A DNA stretch of 64,000 bases, taken from Cucumis sativus. Lineage: Eukaryota > Streptophyta > Magnoliopsida > Cucurbitales > Cucurbitaceae. A program made the position numbers and the translations under genes. The notes under the pieces were generated by a model. The model ran no database searches and was not told the DNA's origin. It was given only the letters and a program-made list of their open reading frames with translations. The stretch spans positions 4,402,001 through 4,466,000 of the forward strand of contig NC_026658.2 in the NCBI RefSeq assembly GCF_000004075.3, written 5' to 3'. Positions 51,373 through 63,283 of this stretch are shown one piece after another (the first letter of the stretch is position 1; the number at the start of each line of letters is the position of its first letter).

Positions 51373-54300
51373 ATGAGTTCCAAGATCTGCAGATCTATTT
51401 CCGGAGCCGCCAGGTCCATCCTCGCTGCTTCCCGCACCTCTCGCGCTTATTCCACTGGTAATTTTACGTTTTCTTTGGGTGCATTTTTTTGAAAATTTTG
51501 GAGTTCGATTCCTTTAGACGCGGTGTTTTTGTGATCATCAGGCAAGTACTTGACCTGAAATGGAATGGATCTTTGTTTTATAAGGTGTTATTTGCTTTTT
51601 ATTTCAATCTCCGATTTGTTTGTGTTAGATTATTGATGTATAGGTAATGACTGTGAATGACTGAACTCCGGAGAATTGGAATGAGAAATTAAATTGCAGT
51701 TCCGTATTTCAATGTCGTTCTGGTTTATGTTTAAAATGTTTGAGCTAGGTTGATCTGACGCCAGATCTATTTGTTTGTTTAAGCAAGTATGTGAGATGAA
51801 ATGGTCGAATCTCTGTTTAATGACTGTTTTATCGGTTTCTCTGAGTTAATTTCGGTTTTCTGATAAGCTTGGTTTCTTTCGCGTTGTAATGTCGGTTTTC
51901 GTTTATGTCTCTGTGCAATAGACAGTTATTGTGAACAAATAGTTTGGAGAGAGATTGTAGCATCGCACTTCAGTATTGTTTTGGTTTATGTCTATACTTT
52001 GATCTAGGTTGCTATGACGCCTGATCTATTTGTTTGTCTAAGCAAGTATTCGAGAAGAAATTGCGGAATCTCTGTTTAGGAATGCTTTATCGGTTTTCCT
52101 TCACTAATTTTCGTTTTCTGAGAAGCTCAATTATCTTTACATTTCAGCGTCAGTTTTCGTTTATGTCTCTGTGCGATAGACAGTTATTGTGAACGAATTG
52201 CTGTGAGACAGATTGTAGCTTCGTATTTCAATGTTTAACTAACCGAATATGATTTCTACACCTTATGAAGTGAATACTTCCTTTACCGGTTTTTTCAATG
52301 GCAGGAGGCAGAGCCGCGGCTTCCGCAGCAGCAGTATCGCTACGAGAAAGGTTGCCTTCTCTTGCTTCAATCTATAAGAATGCTGGATCTGGATACGCAT
52401 CTAGAGAATGGATTTCAGGACTGCTTGCTCTTCCTGCTGGAGGTTTGTCGACATTACAAAACTCTAATAAAACAAATGTTATTAATTCTGGGGAAAATGC
52501 TTGAAATTTCTTCCATTCGCTGGGTGTAGAATTTGATTTTATGGATCCAGTAGGGATGGAGCCAAAATAAGATGGGATGGGCATAGGCCTCCATCTTAGG
52601 TTGTGAAAATTTACAATGTCGTGGCCTCTGGCATTTTCATTTTCTTTTTTTTATTTCTAAAACTTTAGAACCTAAACTTTATATAGTTTTCTTACTCTGG
52701 CCCGGCTTGTTGCAAAATTATTAGTTTATACAATTTATTATCCATATCTAATATATCCTCTTTTACAATAGGAATTAAAATTAGCATGAGGTCTCTACAG
52801 TTAGGAGAGTTATAATCGAGCGTCTTAAAAACTTTATCAGAATAAAAATGGCTAAATGTTGGTGTATATCATGATAGAACGATGTATTGGATTAGGAGGG
52901 TGATCCACTTTCTCCCATTATTTGTGTCCCGTGTCCACCGTCCTAACTGACACAATCTTTTTCTTTGAATGTAGTTTTCATGCTCCAGGAGCAGGAAGCA
53001 CATGCCGCAGAGGTAATATAATAAACTTGAATTCTTTGTTCTCGTTTTCCTTGCCCTTAATGAGTAGTTAGTGATCACCATTAGTTATTCTAACTTACTT
53101 TCTCGTAACTTCTCTCAGTTCGAGCGCACGTTTATAGCCATCAAGCCTGATGGTGTACAAAGAGGGCTGGTAAGACTAAACATGCCCATGCGATGTTTTT
53201 CTTCATGCCAATTCTCATTTGACATTTAGTAGCTCTGTTTTATTATCTTGAACTTGGTATTTGTTTTCAAGATTGTGAGTTCTCTTGATTTTTTCAATTT
53301 TCGATCTTCAACATAAACGATACTTCTTTAGGTTCCCTAATTTTGAATCCAATCATATGTTTTGTATTTAGGTTGACTGCCTATTTAGATTTCACAAGCT
53401 TGATATTATAATACATATGATGGAATTTCATCTTAACATCAACTGATAACGAGAGGCATAGTTCATGTGTGTTGTAAAAGATGAGGTTCTTGACTTTTTT
53501 TATGGTAGGTTCTCGATATGATTCACAAGATTTCTATTATTGCTCGATGATCTATCTCAACCCCACATTAGAATAAAAGATAAAAATAAAAAGAAGGAAA
53601 AAGCAAAGATGTTTGTACTAATCTATACTGATTGTTATTTTCTCCTGATTGGGAAGGGTGTCCAAATATTTATCTGATCCAAATCTCATCATGTGCAACA
53701 GATATCAGAAATCATATCCCGTTTCGAGAGGAAAGGGTTTAAACTCGTAGGCATTAAAGTTATTGTCCCATCAAAGGAATTTGCTCAGAAGCATTATCAC
53801 GATCTGAAGGAAAGACCCTTCTTTAATGGCCTCTGCGAATTTCTTAGCTCTGGCCCCGTCATTGCAATGGTTAGTCGGAATAAAAATTATTGTATGTTGT
53901 TTGCAACTGCTTTTGAGCTTGGTTAGATTATACCTTTTTATAATTCTACAGGTTTGGGAAGGCGAGGGAGTGATCAGATATGGACGAAAACTTATTGGAG
54001 CAACAGATCCACAGAAATCTGAGCCTGGTACCATTCGAGGAGATCTAGCTGTTGTAGTTAGCAGGTAATGTTTATTACTTCAATTAATACGTAGCCTTTT
54101 GGTTACAATTGTTAGACCAATTATTCTAAGGAAGACGACACACAACACAACATGAGAATCACCTCTAGATTCTAACACTAAGGCTCAGCCAACTTCCCCA
54201 GTTACTTATAGTTGGTATAGTTAGTTAACTCATTTATTCATTATGAATGTCTCACCCCAAAATGATCCTCAAAAGTTCAAAACTCCAAAATAAATAAAAG

Positions 54301-54582
54301 TATGCAAACTAGAAATAGTATTAAATCATTTAAATACGGAGGAACATTATACATAGATAACATTAATTTGCAGGAGGGTGTTAAAAGATCATACATTTTT
54401 TACAAAACATCTATTATAATTTAACAAATCGGTCTTGTGTTTGATCTAAATAACACAGGAACATCATCCATGGAAGCGATGGGCCAGAGACTGCAAAGGA
54501 TGAGATCAACTTGTGGTTCAAGCCAGAGGAATTGGTTAGCTACACAAGCAATGCAGAGAAATGGGTCTATGGAGATAACTGA
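51373..54582 (+). CDS. Nucleoside diphosphate kinase 3, organelle-targeted (NDPK III), seven exons
   Basis: NDPK transfers the gamma-phosphate between nucleoside triphosphates and diphosphates through a phosphohistidine; plant type III enzymes are imported into mitochondria (and reported in chloroplasts). Exons 51373-51457, 52305-52442, 52975-53012, 53119-53169, 53702-53869, 53952-54064 and 54459-54582 join in phase with GT-AG borders to 238 aa, the length I recall for Arabidopsis NDPK3. Residues 1 to about 60 form a basic, Ser/Ala-rich targeting region; a hydrophobic stretch follows ([15 protein letters not shown], about 65-79). The kinase domain starts at [17 protein letters not shown] (88-104) and includes [11 protein letters not shown]. 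The signature NIIHGSD carries the catalytic His at residue 202. All key residues are intact. The first intron holds a tandem duplication of about 260 bp. Confidence 0.98.
51693..52232. repeat. Tandem duplication of about 260 bp in NDPK3 intron 1
   Basis: Units begin at ATTGCAGTTCCGTATTTCA (51693), ATTGTAGCATCGCACTTCAG (51954) and a truncated ATTGTAGCTTCGTATTTCA (52212), a period of 258-261 bp. Shared inside: TTTGTTTGTTTAAGCAAGTA versus TTTGTTTGTCTAAGCAAGTA, TTTTCGTTTATGTCTCTGTG, and ATAGACAGTTATTGTGAAC. An older partial relative (GCAAGTACTTGACCTGAAAT) lies at about 51542. Divergence of the units shows the duplication is not recent. Confidence 0.88.
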
Positions 54583-57500
54583 TGAGTTTTCCTATCCCTT
54601 TTTTCTTTTTTCTTTCTTCTTGTCATTCTTCCTTTGGGTTTGGGTTTGGGTTTTAATTTACTCGAGCTTTGGCAACAGTACCCGTGAAGAGAAGAGCGTC
54701 GGGTATTTTCATAATTGTGCCGATAAAATAATGCGCTGAGCCCAAGCTATATGAATGGCTCATTGATATATATGCTTACCAAAGCATAACAATTTTCTTA
54801 GAGAGTTTTACCACAATAAACAAACAGTTGAATAGTATAATAACTTACTTAGTTGCTGATATATATATAAATATATTATCCCATAATTTTGATTCTTCAT
54901 TAGATGACAAATTTCCCTTTCCATTTCCTTTTTGGTTCAACTTTTGTTTTATATTTAAAATTTTGATGTATTTTCCGCTCTTTCTTTTATTTTAGTCTCT
55001 CTATATAGATGGAAGGAAAAATGGACAAACCACTCAAACTGACCAAAACTGCTATTAATTAAATTGTTGGGTTTGGGTTTTGACAGCGTTTGAATTGTAG
55101 TATATCAAAATTTATGGTTTGCATGGTTTCTTTTTATTGTTGTTTGATTACTTAATTTAATTTTAAACAAAAAAATATATATTATATTTAAATGTTGAAA
55201 TATCTTAAATATGTTATCTGATACTTCAAAAAGTGTTGAAATGTTATTTTATGAAGTGTTGAAATGTTATTTTACGCTATTTATGTTTTCGAACCTATGG
55301 TTTAGAGAAATATGCTAAGTAAATTCTCTAATCCTATAAAAAAATCTTGCCTATTTCAAGTTATCTCCCTACTCCTAGATTCTAATTCATACTAATGAAT
55401 CATGTAAAGTAAAAAACTTTTCTTTGTACGGCTTGTCACAACATACTTGTGAAGGGGTCATATTCTTGGAAGTTATGATCATATTTTGTTCATTCATACT
55501 GACACTAATTATTTTGATATCATGAAGCCTTTGTCGTCATCATGGCACCATTGAACAATTTCTTTTATTTTTTGTTAAGCGTTTATTTTGTGACTTGCAA
55601 GCTTGTTTTTCTCACTCGTAGTTGGAGTCATTGTTAATTGGTGATGATTTCTTGCCTTAGTTTTTGTTTGCGTTAGTGTTGAAAAGAAATAAAATAATAA
55701 AAAAGAAAGAGAAGTAAGATGAAAATAATCAAATTACTTACAACTCACAAGTGACAGGTAGTAGTTAATTTTGACACAACTCAATTGATAAATTACCGGT
55801 TACCAAACTCAATTAATAAAATATCAATTACTATTTGTGATATTACTATTTGATAACCGGTAGATGAATCAAATAATAAATTGCAAGAGCATATAAATAT
55901 GACATGAAACCAGTTTCTAAGAACTTTAACCTTCTTACTTTATAAAAATTATCTTTTGCTTCATAAAATTTTTCATTATAATATATCTCATTACCAAGTA
56001 GGATACCAATCAAGCGATTCAAATTCCAATTTCACTCTAATAATAATAAAAGTTGAACAAAAACATACATAGACTCTAAGGGTGGGAGTGGAACTTACAA
56101 TGAATTTGTAATGAGATTCTTACAAACATAATTGTGAACTTTCGTCTTATTTTGCTTAAGTTTAGAAACTTCGTTCGATTTTTTTAAAGATGGGTAAGTT
56201 AATGGGACAATATAAGAAATTTTTGGAGGTGATAAATCTAAAGTCTATTAACTTACCTTTTTCTTTCCTTTTTTTTTTTTAAGAAAACCAAAATACTCAT
56301 CAAACAAAACTCTAAAAACTTTGTGACCACTAAAATTTAGTGATTAAATTACAAATTAATTCTGATGAGTTAACATAAGTGTAATCGTCATCAAGGTTTA
56401 AATCTTATATTGATTCTAAACTTTATATGTTATTTTATTTTAGTCCCTAAACATTTAAAAATAACATATTTTGGTCATGTCTTTTGGTACTTGTGAAAAA
56501 ATCAACTTACGACGCCAAAGACTTTAGTTAACTTCATTCGAACTTAGGGAATAGTATTGTTGCTTATGTTGGTGTTTAATTCTATGATGAGTCATTGATT
56601 AAGATCATTGCATGCAAAATGCTTACTATGTATCTCTTCATCATGTGACTGCTAAGACCTTGCTGTGTACAAGTTTTCTTATTGCTTGCCTGAGTGTTAG
56701 CAGAACAATATGTTTTCCAAGATGATACAAGTTCGAACATAGAAAATTGATATCAAAGCTTAGTTATTGGGTATTGCTATTCAATTGAGCAATATAAAAG
56801 AATAAACTATACAGTGTAAAAGAGTGTAAGTTTATTGTATTATATCTACTTATGTACGCTAGAGAAATTTGTAATGGTGGAATAATGAAGGTGGTTGCAA
56901 GAATGAAATGCAAGCCTGAATTAACTTGTATGGAAGAAGGGGATGAATGAAAATTCATGCATTACTAGGTGGCTAAGCTATGAAAGTCTTGATTCGATAT
57001 AACTTATTTAACTAGCTTATGATTAAAGTGAACACTTCTCAATGTCTTTTAAAGGCCTCACTTGCTCACCTCTTAGCATCCAAATGACTAAGTCTAGTTA
57101 AACAAGATATATATGGAAGAATTCACTTACAAGACTTTACTTCTTGTTTAAGGGCAACATCCTCTTGGTGCCTAATGTTCACACTTGTTCTCATTTCAAG
57201 ATACAAATGATAGAAGTTATCTCGCCAAAACATATTCTTGCTACTTGCCCCTCTCGGGTAGTTACTGATATATATTGGCCAAGTAATAATTATAGCTCAG
57301 CTAACGAGATAATAATTATAAGTTAGTCTTCTTATCAATAATCTATCGTATATCCTAAATTACAAATAACACAATGACAGATGGATAGTAAAGGAATGAT
57401 GAATTGAAAAGTTATAAATATACATTGTATTTAAAGAATACAGGTATTCAGTCACTATACAGTATGAACAAATACAATGTAAAGAAATATAAAAATAGAA

Positions 57501-59640
57501 AGAACATAAATGACATTACAAGGTAGGAAAGATGAGGAATGTGATCTTTTTCACTCATACCTCAAGCTTTCACTCATTGACTGACCGTAGAAGAGAAAGA
57601 AATACTTTACAGGCAGTAGAAAAGTTGTTATTCCTTTCCACCAACTTTCTAAGGTTTGGCCCGTTACGACACTATTTTGGCTCATGCAAGAATGTTTTGG
57701 CTCATTGTGTGGCGGTCCATTTAGACATGGCTCTTTTTTCTTGATGAAGATGGAGTCATTTTTATAGGCAAATTTAGGTGGAAAATCTAATATTCTGAAC
57801 CTGTCAACGTCGAAAGCTGTCTGTTATCAAGTCATGCCACTTTTATTTTCTAGCGAACCTCTTCTTGTCTATTGATAGATTTTTCTCGCGTAGTCTCCTG
57901 GCGAGTTTCGCTACAATTTGTTAACTTCTCATTTTGTTCATAACATGCGTCAAAACACTCAAAACAAGGCAAAACATGCATGAATGCTTATGTAAATTGT
58001 ATTTTCTAAATATTTATGCATTTACAATATAAGCTACACATTTTGACACACTTCTTATGCATTTTGGTCTCATTATTCTATCTAAAAGGCTATAATAACT
58101 TGTATTTCTACAAGTTATCACCTTTAAGATTCCATTAACTCTCCAACGAAATGATGAGGTGAATTGCTTTATATATTTAGATGAGTAGGATACCAAATAA
58201 GATATTCACTACTGATAATCTAGAGTTTTAATTTTTAAAAGACTATATGATAACTTTTAGTCATTATTCTCCACTTTCTCAACTCGCGTGCTTGATGCAA
58301 TTCATTCACATATAAAGTCTTTAGTAACTCAAGTTTGAGATATTATGAAATTGATTGATGTAATTTGATTTTTCTCCCTCTCAATTATTTATTTTTCCTT
58401 TTTTAGGATCTTAGAGTTCATTAGGGAAATATTTGTTTACAATTTTGTAGAGTTTATTTTAAACAAGTCTTGAACTTATTTTGTTTTTTTGGTTTATTTT
58501 ACCTTGTCATGGATGTCAATCACACTATGTTAATTCTTTTTTTTTTTTTTTTTTTTTTACTTAATGTCAGTTCATGTTGAATTGCTTTAAGATGATTTCA
58601 ATTTGAAATAAATAAATAAAGGGTGAGAGTAAGAACAACATGTGAGAGATTTAAATTCTGTAGAGAAAAAAATAGTTTTAAAAGTTTGAGATTAGTTAAT
58701 TCAAGTTTGTTAATTATATTTATACGTTGGTGTAGAAAGATTTTCTTTTATGTATCAATTTAATTAACTAGTTTTTCAACAATAATAAAGTAATACAAAC
58801 TATTTATAGTTTAGTGCAAAAAAAAACTAAAAAACTAAATCACATTACAATTGATTTTAAAATTGCAATAAAACTAACGTGAAATCGTAAAAATAGTAAA
58901 ATAAATCAAAATATTTATAACCTATAACAAAATTTTGGATTGATCAATCATATAAACGGATATTTCTATCACTAACTGTCAATGCCACTTATAGAATCTG
59001 AAAATTTTTCTATATGCCATAAATGTTTGGTTAAATTTGCTACTTTTGACAATTTTCTTTTTATTAAATCACAAATTTAATTTTCATGTAATTAATTTTA
59101 ATAATATAAAAAAATAATAAAAGAATGTATTAAAGGAGAAAGTGAAGAAGAAAAAAACTCTGTCATTTTGAATGAGTATAATTAATGAACATAAATAATG
59201 CATAAAAGTAGTTTATGTCATACTCATTCCATCCAAATTTACAAGTTTGAAGATGAAAACAAAGACTTCCAATTGTTGAGGAACCCAACCAAAATAGAAG
59301 AAGATAACCAAAATAGAAGAAGATATAAAGTTGAAGAAGAAGATAAGATTTTAAGCTTAAATTAAAATAGTGAAATTTAAAATTTATTTATAGCAAAATT
59401 TCAAATATATACTTTTTACAACTTTAGAAAGAAATATGAAATGACTAAAACGCCCCCCAATCCTATAACCTGTCACAATGTAAGTGGTTGAATTGAAAAT
59501 GGCGAGCTGTCATCTTTACCCCCACAACAAATTCAGGCTGCCCATCGATAAGCTAATATCTTTCGGTTTTTCCAGCTATCACGGACTCCAAATCCCTATC
59601 GAACATCCTTTAATATTATTTCTACACCAAGTTTCCTCTC
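54583..59640. other. Intergenic stretch between NDPK3 and the UAP56-adaptor gene
   Basis: The first few hundred bases should be the NDPK3 3'UTR. The rest has no recognised gene. From about 57770 to 58120 a less AT-biased block ends in a perfect 10-bp inverted repeat and may be a mobile-element end. A long T run lies at 58537-58558, and short tandem repeats (ACCAAAATAGAAGAAGATA, twice) near 59288-59326. Confidence 0.5.
57770..58120 (-). repeat. Putative mobile-element (LTR-like) end with terminal hairpin
   Basis: Read on the minus strand this starts TGATAACTTGTAGAAATACA, a palindrome-bearing start I associate with terminal repeats of plant LTR elements (inference), and continues with mixed-composition sequence (GCATTCATGCATGTTTTGCC, then GTAGCGAAACTCGCCAGG) quite unlike the neighbouring A/T tracts. 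The 10-bp arms ATAACTTGTA (58095-58104) and TACAAGTTAT (58109-58118) are exact reverse complements around a 4-base loop. No reverse transcriptase or integrase was seen in the window. Confidence 0.4.
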
Positions 59641-59662
59641 AAACGACGTCGTTATCTTCTTC

Positions 59663-59669
59663 TATATAT
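59663..59669 (+). promoter_or_regulatory. TATA box of the UAP56-adaptor gene, next to an ACGT palindrome
   Basis: CTATATATTACCCC lies about 790 bp upstream of the ATG but close to the start of a GC-richer leader. The perfect palindrome AACGACGTCGTT, with an ACGT core typical of bZIP sites, is at 59642-59653, ten bases upstream. Together they look like a compact core promoter. Confidence 0.55.
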
Positions 59670-59694
59670 TACCCCTCCCTTGCCCTATTTTTCC

Positions 59695-59857
59695 ACCCAA
59701 GTCTACTCTTCCTTCGGCGGCAAGGAATTTGACTCTCCCGCGTACCTCTTACAACTTTTAATCTTTCCTTTGGGATCTCCCAAATTTCTTTGCCCTAATT
59801 CTTCCCGGTATTTCTCCGATCAGTTTTCCACCCGGCGAATTATCTCCTCTTCAAGAG
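59695..59857 (+). other. Inferred 5'UTR exon of the UAP56-adaptor gene
   Basis: The leader after the TATA box is pyrimidine- and GC-richer than upstream DNA and ends at CTCTTCAAGAG followed by GTGTGT, a usable donor at 59858. The acceptor AG at 60451-60452 directly precedes the ATG, implying a leader intron of about 595 bp. The left boundary is a guess from TATA spacing. Confidence 0.5.
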
Positions 59858-60452
59858 GTGTGTTCTTTCTTCTCCGTTTCGGTCCTACGATGTTTACTTT
59901 ACGATGGAAACCCTAGGTGTTTTTTTGTCTCCGATTTCGTGGTTCTTTTGAATTGATATTGTTTGTTGGTTGTTGGTGGTGGAGTAGATGTTTCCCCCCC
60001 TGAATTATGGTTTTTTATTTGTTATATAATGAGGTTGAGTGCGAGCGGAAGATTTCTTGGTTCTGTTAGGGTTTTATTGTTCGGATGCCTTTAATTTTTC
60101 CGTAATTTGGTGCGAACTATATCGTAGTTTCCTTTCTATCGGTCTTTCTTTGATTCATGATGAGGCAACGGCAGTATGTTGTATCTACTGACAACTTTTA
60201 TTCCTCCTACTTATACAAGGGCATGTATGGTTTCTTTTCAGTTTTCTGTGGCTATCTGCCTAATGTATGCAGTAGAGTTCTATTTCTTGATTCTTTGAAC
60301 GAAACCTGGCGAGGAATTGTTTGATTTTGTGCACTTTAAATCATTTCTCAGCCATTTTGCCTTGTCTATTGTTTGCTTGTCTACTTGCGAATTTCTTTAA
60401 AATCTTACTTTACAAGTTAAACAACAACTCTATTTTTCTAATCTTGTGTTAG

Positions 60453-63283
60453 ATGGCCGCTAAACCACTTACAACTGAGGCAATTGCCATAACTGAGAAG
60501 AAGATGGACATGGCTTTAGGTTGGGCTTCTGAATTTCTTGCATCAGTACCTCTGTGTTCTTGTGCCTCTTGTGAATTAACTGATTATTCCGTTTCTACGT
60601 TTTTTTTTAATTAGACGACATCATTAAAATGTCCAAGAATACGGGAAATAAAGGCAGGAAACAGAGAAGGTTACCGGTAAGAATCTGTTTTTTTTTAATG
60701 CTTCTAACCTGAGTAATTTACATGTGAAATTGAAGTTTTCTTTTTATTCTAATAATTTAGTCATTTATCTTTTCATATGCAGAACAAAATGCAGAAGTTT
60801 CCAAATAATGCTACTCAAGATAGACCTAGGAAGTTGCAGCGATTCATGGACTCTAGATCTTCTCTGAGACAGGTTTGTGCAATTATTTAACGTAATTATC
60901 TTTCATTTTGCTTGTTTTGTGTGATTAGTTCTGATTATTCAATTTTTTAGGGGGCTTTGGCCAACAGAAGGTCAAACTTTCAAGGGAATCAGTTTCCTTT
61001 GGCAACGGAGGTTGCAAGAAAGGCTGCAGTTGCTCCTATTCGTCCTAGAGCTTTTACTCGTAGGGCACCCAATTGGAATAAAACAAGGTATTGACTGTAT
61101 TTTTTAACCAACAGGAAGCTCTTATTTTGAATTATGATATGTTGTAGTTGAGCAACCGACTAAAACTGTATGATATATAAAAGAAGACATTATGTGAGAG
61201 AAACAATTGAAATCGTTTCTAGTTGGTTTAATTTGCTATTTGATGCTGTGACAGGTAAACCACGTATATACACAATTGATGACTTCTACAATGTCCATCA
61301 AGTTTTACTATATGAAGTTAGCAACATAATATGTTGATTGGAAAAACTGGATGATACGTTTTTGCTTCAACCAGTAATATTGGAGTGGGACTATTTCCAA
61401 TAATTTCATATCTTCCGTGCTGCTTGGGATTTGTTTCTGCTTTATCTTCTTAAGTTGGTTTTGGAATTCATCAAGTTATCTTTTGGTTTTTTTGATGAGT
61501 AAAGGGATTGGTGGGAGTCTGCTGAAGGTGGGATGGAGATAATTTGGAAATTGTGAATGAATTTGATTGCTTCAGTCATCTGGAAAAATGTGGTCGTAAA
61601 AAGGCTTTTGTGTGCATTAGATATTTGTGTACGTTTGAGTTTTTGCTCCCTGTTAAATGTGTTAACTGTTTTGGATTTCTGAAGAATTCATAGACAACCA
61701 TATCATTAGAGCAGCTTCGACCAGATATCCTTTTGTTGCAAGGAAGTGGAAGCTGCGTTTGAAGATGTGATGTTAGTTACGCCAGATGGTTTAAGATTGT
61801 GGTGTCTCCCTTTTTTGAGTAATACACAGTATTCTTGTTTGTCATGCTCAAACTCAGCTGTTGTTAACTTCCATTCCTTATAGATGACAATTGACATTGT
61901 CTTCATTGGCTTGGATTTGAGCCTGGGGTGATGTGAGGTTTTGGTCATTTTTGCACCTATTTTAGTGCTAGTTTCCTTTATTCCACTTGGTGTTGTTCCC
62001 TTTTCATTCGCAGTTATCCTGGGGACATTACTAATCCTTCCAACTACCATGTTGTGATCAGTCTACAAGCACTTGTGGACTAGCCATAGGTCTTCAAGTG
62101 AGGAAACCATTGACTACTGAAAGTTTTCCAATTGTGAAATATTGTTCTTTAAACTCCTGTAGTCAGCCTGGCTCGTGGAAGATGATTCTTCATTTTCTAT
62201 TGTAAATTTTTGGGGTGGAATATAGATCTTAATTGTTGCAAGTAATCGAGGAACTTGGTTTTTGGTAATTTGTCGTTGCATAATCGTATGATAACAAAAG
62301 TGCTGATGAAACTATGAATGGTTAGTTAAAGCACGTCGAACATTGACTTTATGGCTGCTTCTGTGAGGCATCATCTGTGTAGAATCTTGGGTCTAGTCAC
62401 CGTGGAATACACTAGTACTGCAGAAGTTTTTCTGGTTGAAGCCTTCTTTTTCTGGTTCAAGTTCATTGATTTGAGGTTTTCTGTTCATTGTGGTCGATTC
62501 TTCCTGGAGTAGATTTTCGTTATTTGATAAATACTAGATTGGAGCTTTTCATTGTCCATTAAAAGCAAGCAAAGCATGTGGGGTGATTGATTTGAGGTTT
62601 GGATCATACTATATTACTGGAAAGTGCTTTTCTGGATCCTATCAAGCGTAACACATTTTGAGCTGATTCACATTTTTTGATGACTGCATTCACCTGATCT
62701 GGTTTGTGTTTTATTTCTGTTAATGGGTAACCGTTTGAATTTGATCAATTATGGAGGTAAGATTCTCTGATCTATCTACAGTTAGCCACTCGAGAACATG
62801 TTGAAGAAAATCACTAGTGTCTGAAATTCTAATTTGGATACTACACTACATGTTTTACCTAGTTTCTTTCTTTTGTTCATCAATGATTTCAACAATTTTT
62901 GGTACAGGGTTGAGGCTCATCCACCGGTTCCGAGGAAGCCTTTCACCAATGGAAACTTTGTTCCCAAGGTATTTCGTTTGTTTCTTACTAAGGTGTTCAG
63001 AGACTCAGAAGTGTAGAGGTTCTTTAATGGATAGTTGCAAATGTTTTATCTTGTTCATTTATTCCTTCCACCCACCTTCCTTCTGCAGGTATCTGCACCG
63101 GCCCAGCCACAAACAAATACCACGCCAAGACAGAGGCCACAGACTCTGGACTCACTGTTTGCCAACATGAAGGAACAGAGGCTAAGAGTGTTGTCCCAGC
63201 GACAAAATGGGGGTGGGGCACAACAACGGAATGGTGGTCGCCAGCAACAAAGACCTCCTTGGGGGAAGAGGCCGTTTTGGTAA
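60453..63283 (+). CDS. UAP56-binding mRNA-export adaptor-like protein (UIEF/UIF type), six coding exons
   Basis: Exons 60453-60519, 60615-60676, 60783-60872, 60951-61087, 62908-62968 and 63089-63283 join in phase with GT-AG borders to 203 aa. Near the N-terminus, MDMALDDIIKMSK (about 18-30) is a classic UAP56-binding motif, found in ALY, UIF and plant UIEF proteins, which link the DEAD-box helicase UAP56 to mRNP export. The middle is Arg/Lys-rich and disordered (GRKQRR, RPRAFTRRAPNWNKTR), as in RNA-binding adaptors without an RRM. The C-terminus has a second conserved helix (TLDSLFANMKEQRLRVLSQR, 159-178) and a Gly/Gln/Arg-rich tail ending GKRPFW. There is no RRM, so it is not ALY/REF; a UIEF1/UIEF2 orthologue is the best guess. 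Nuclear location expected. The fourth coding intron is long (1820 bp). Confidence 0.88.

Noticed and set aside
59484..59732. 82-codon plus-strand frame as an N-terminal extension of the UAP56-adaptor gene
   Set aside because: It runs across the TATA box and is not in a spliceable relation to the coding exons; the gene start with the UAP56-binding motif is well supported.
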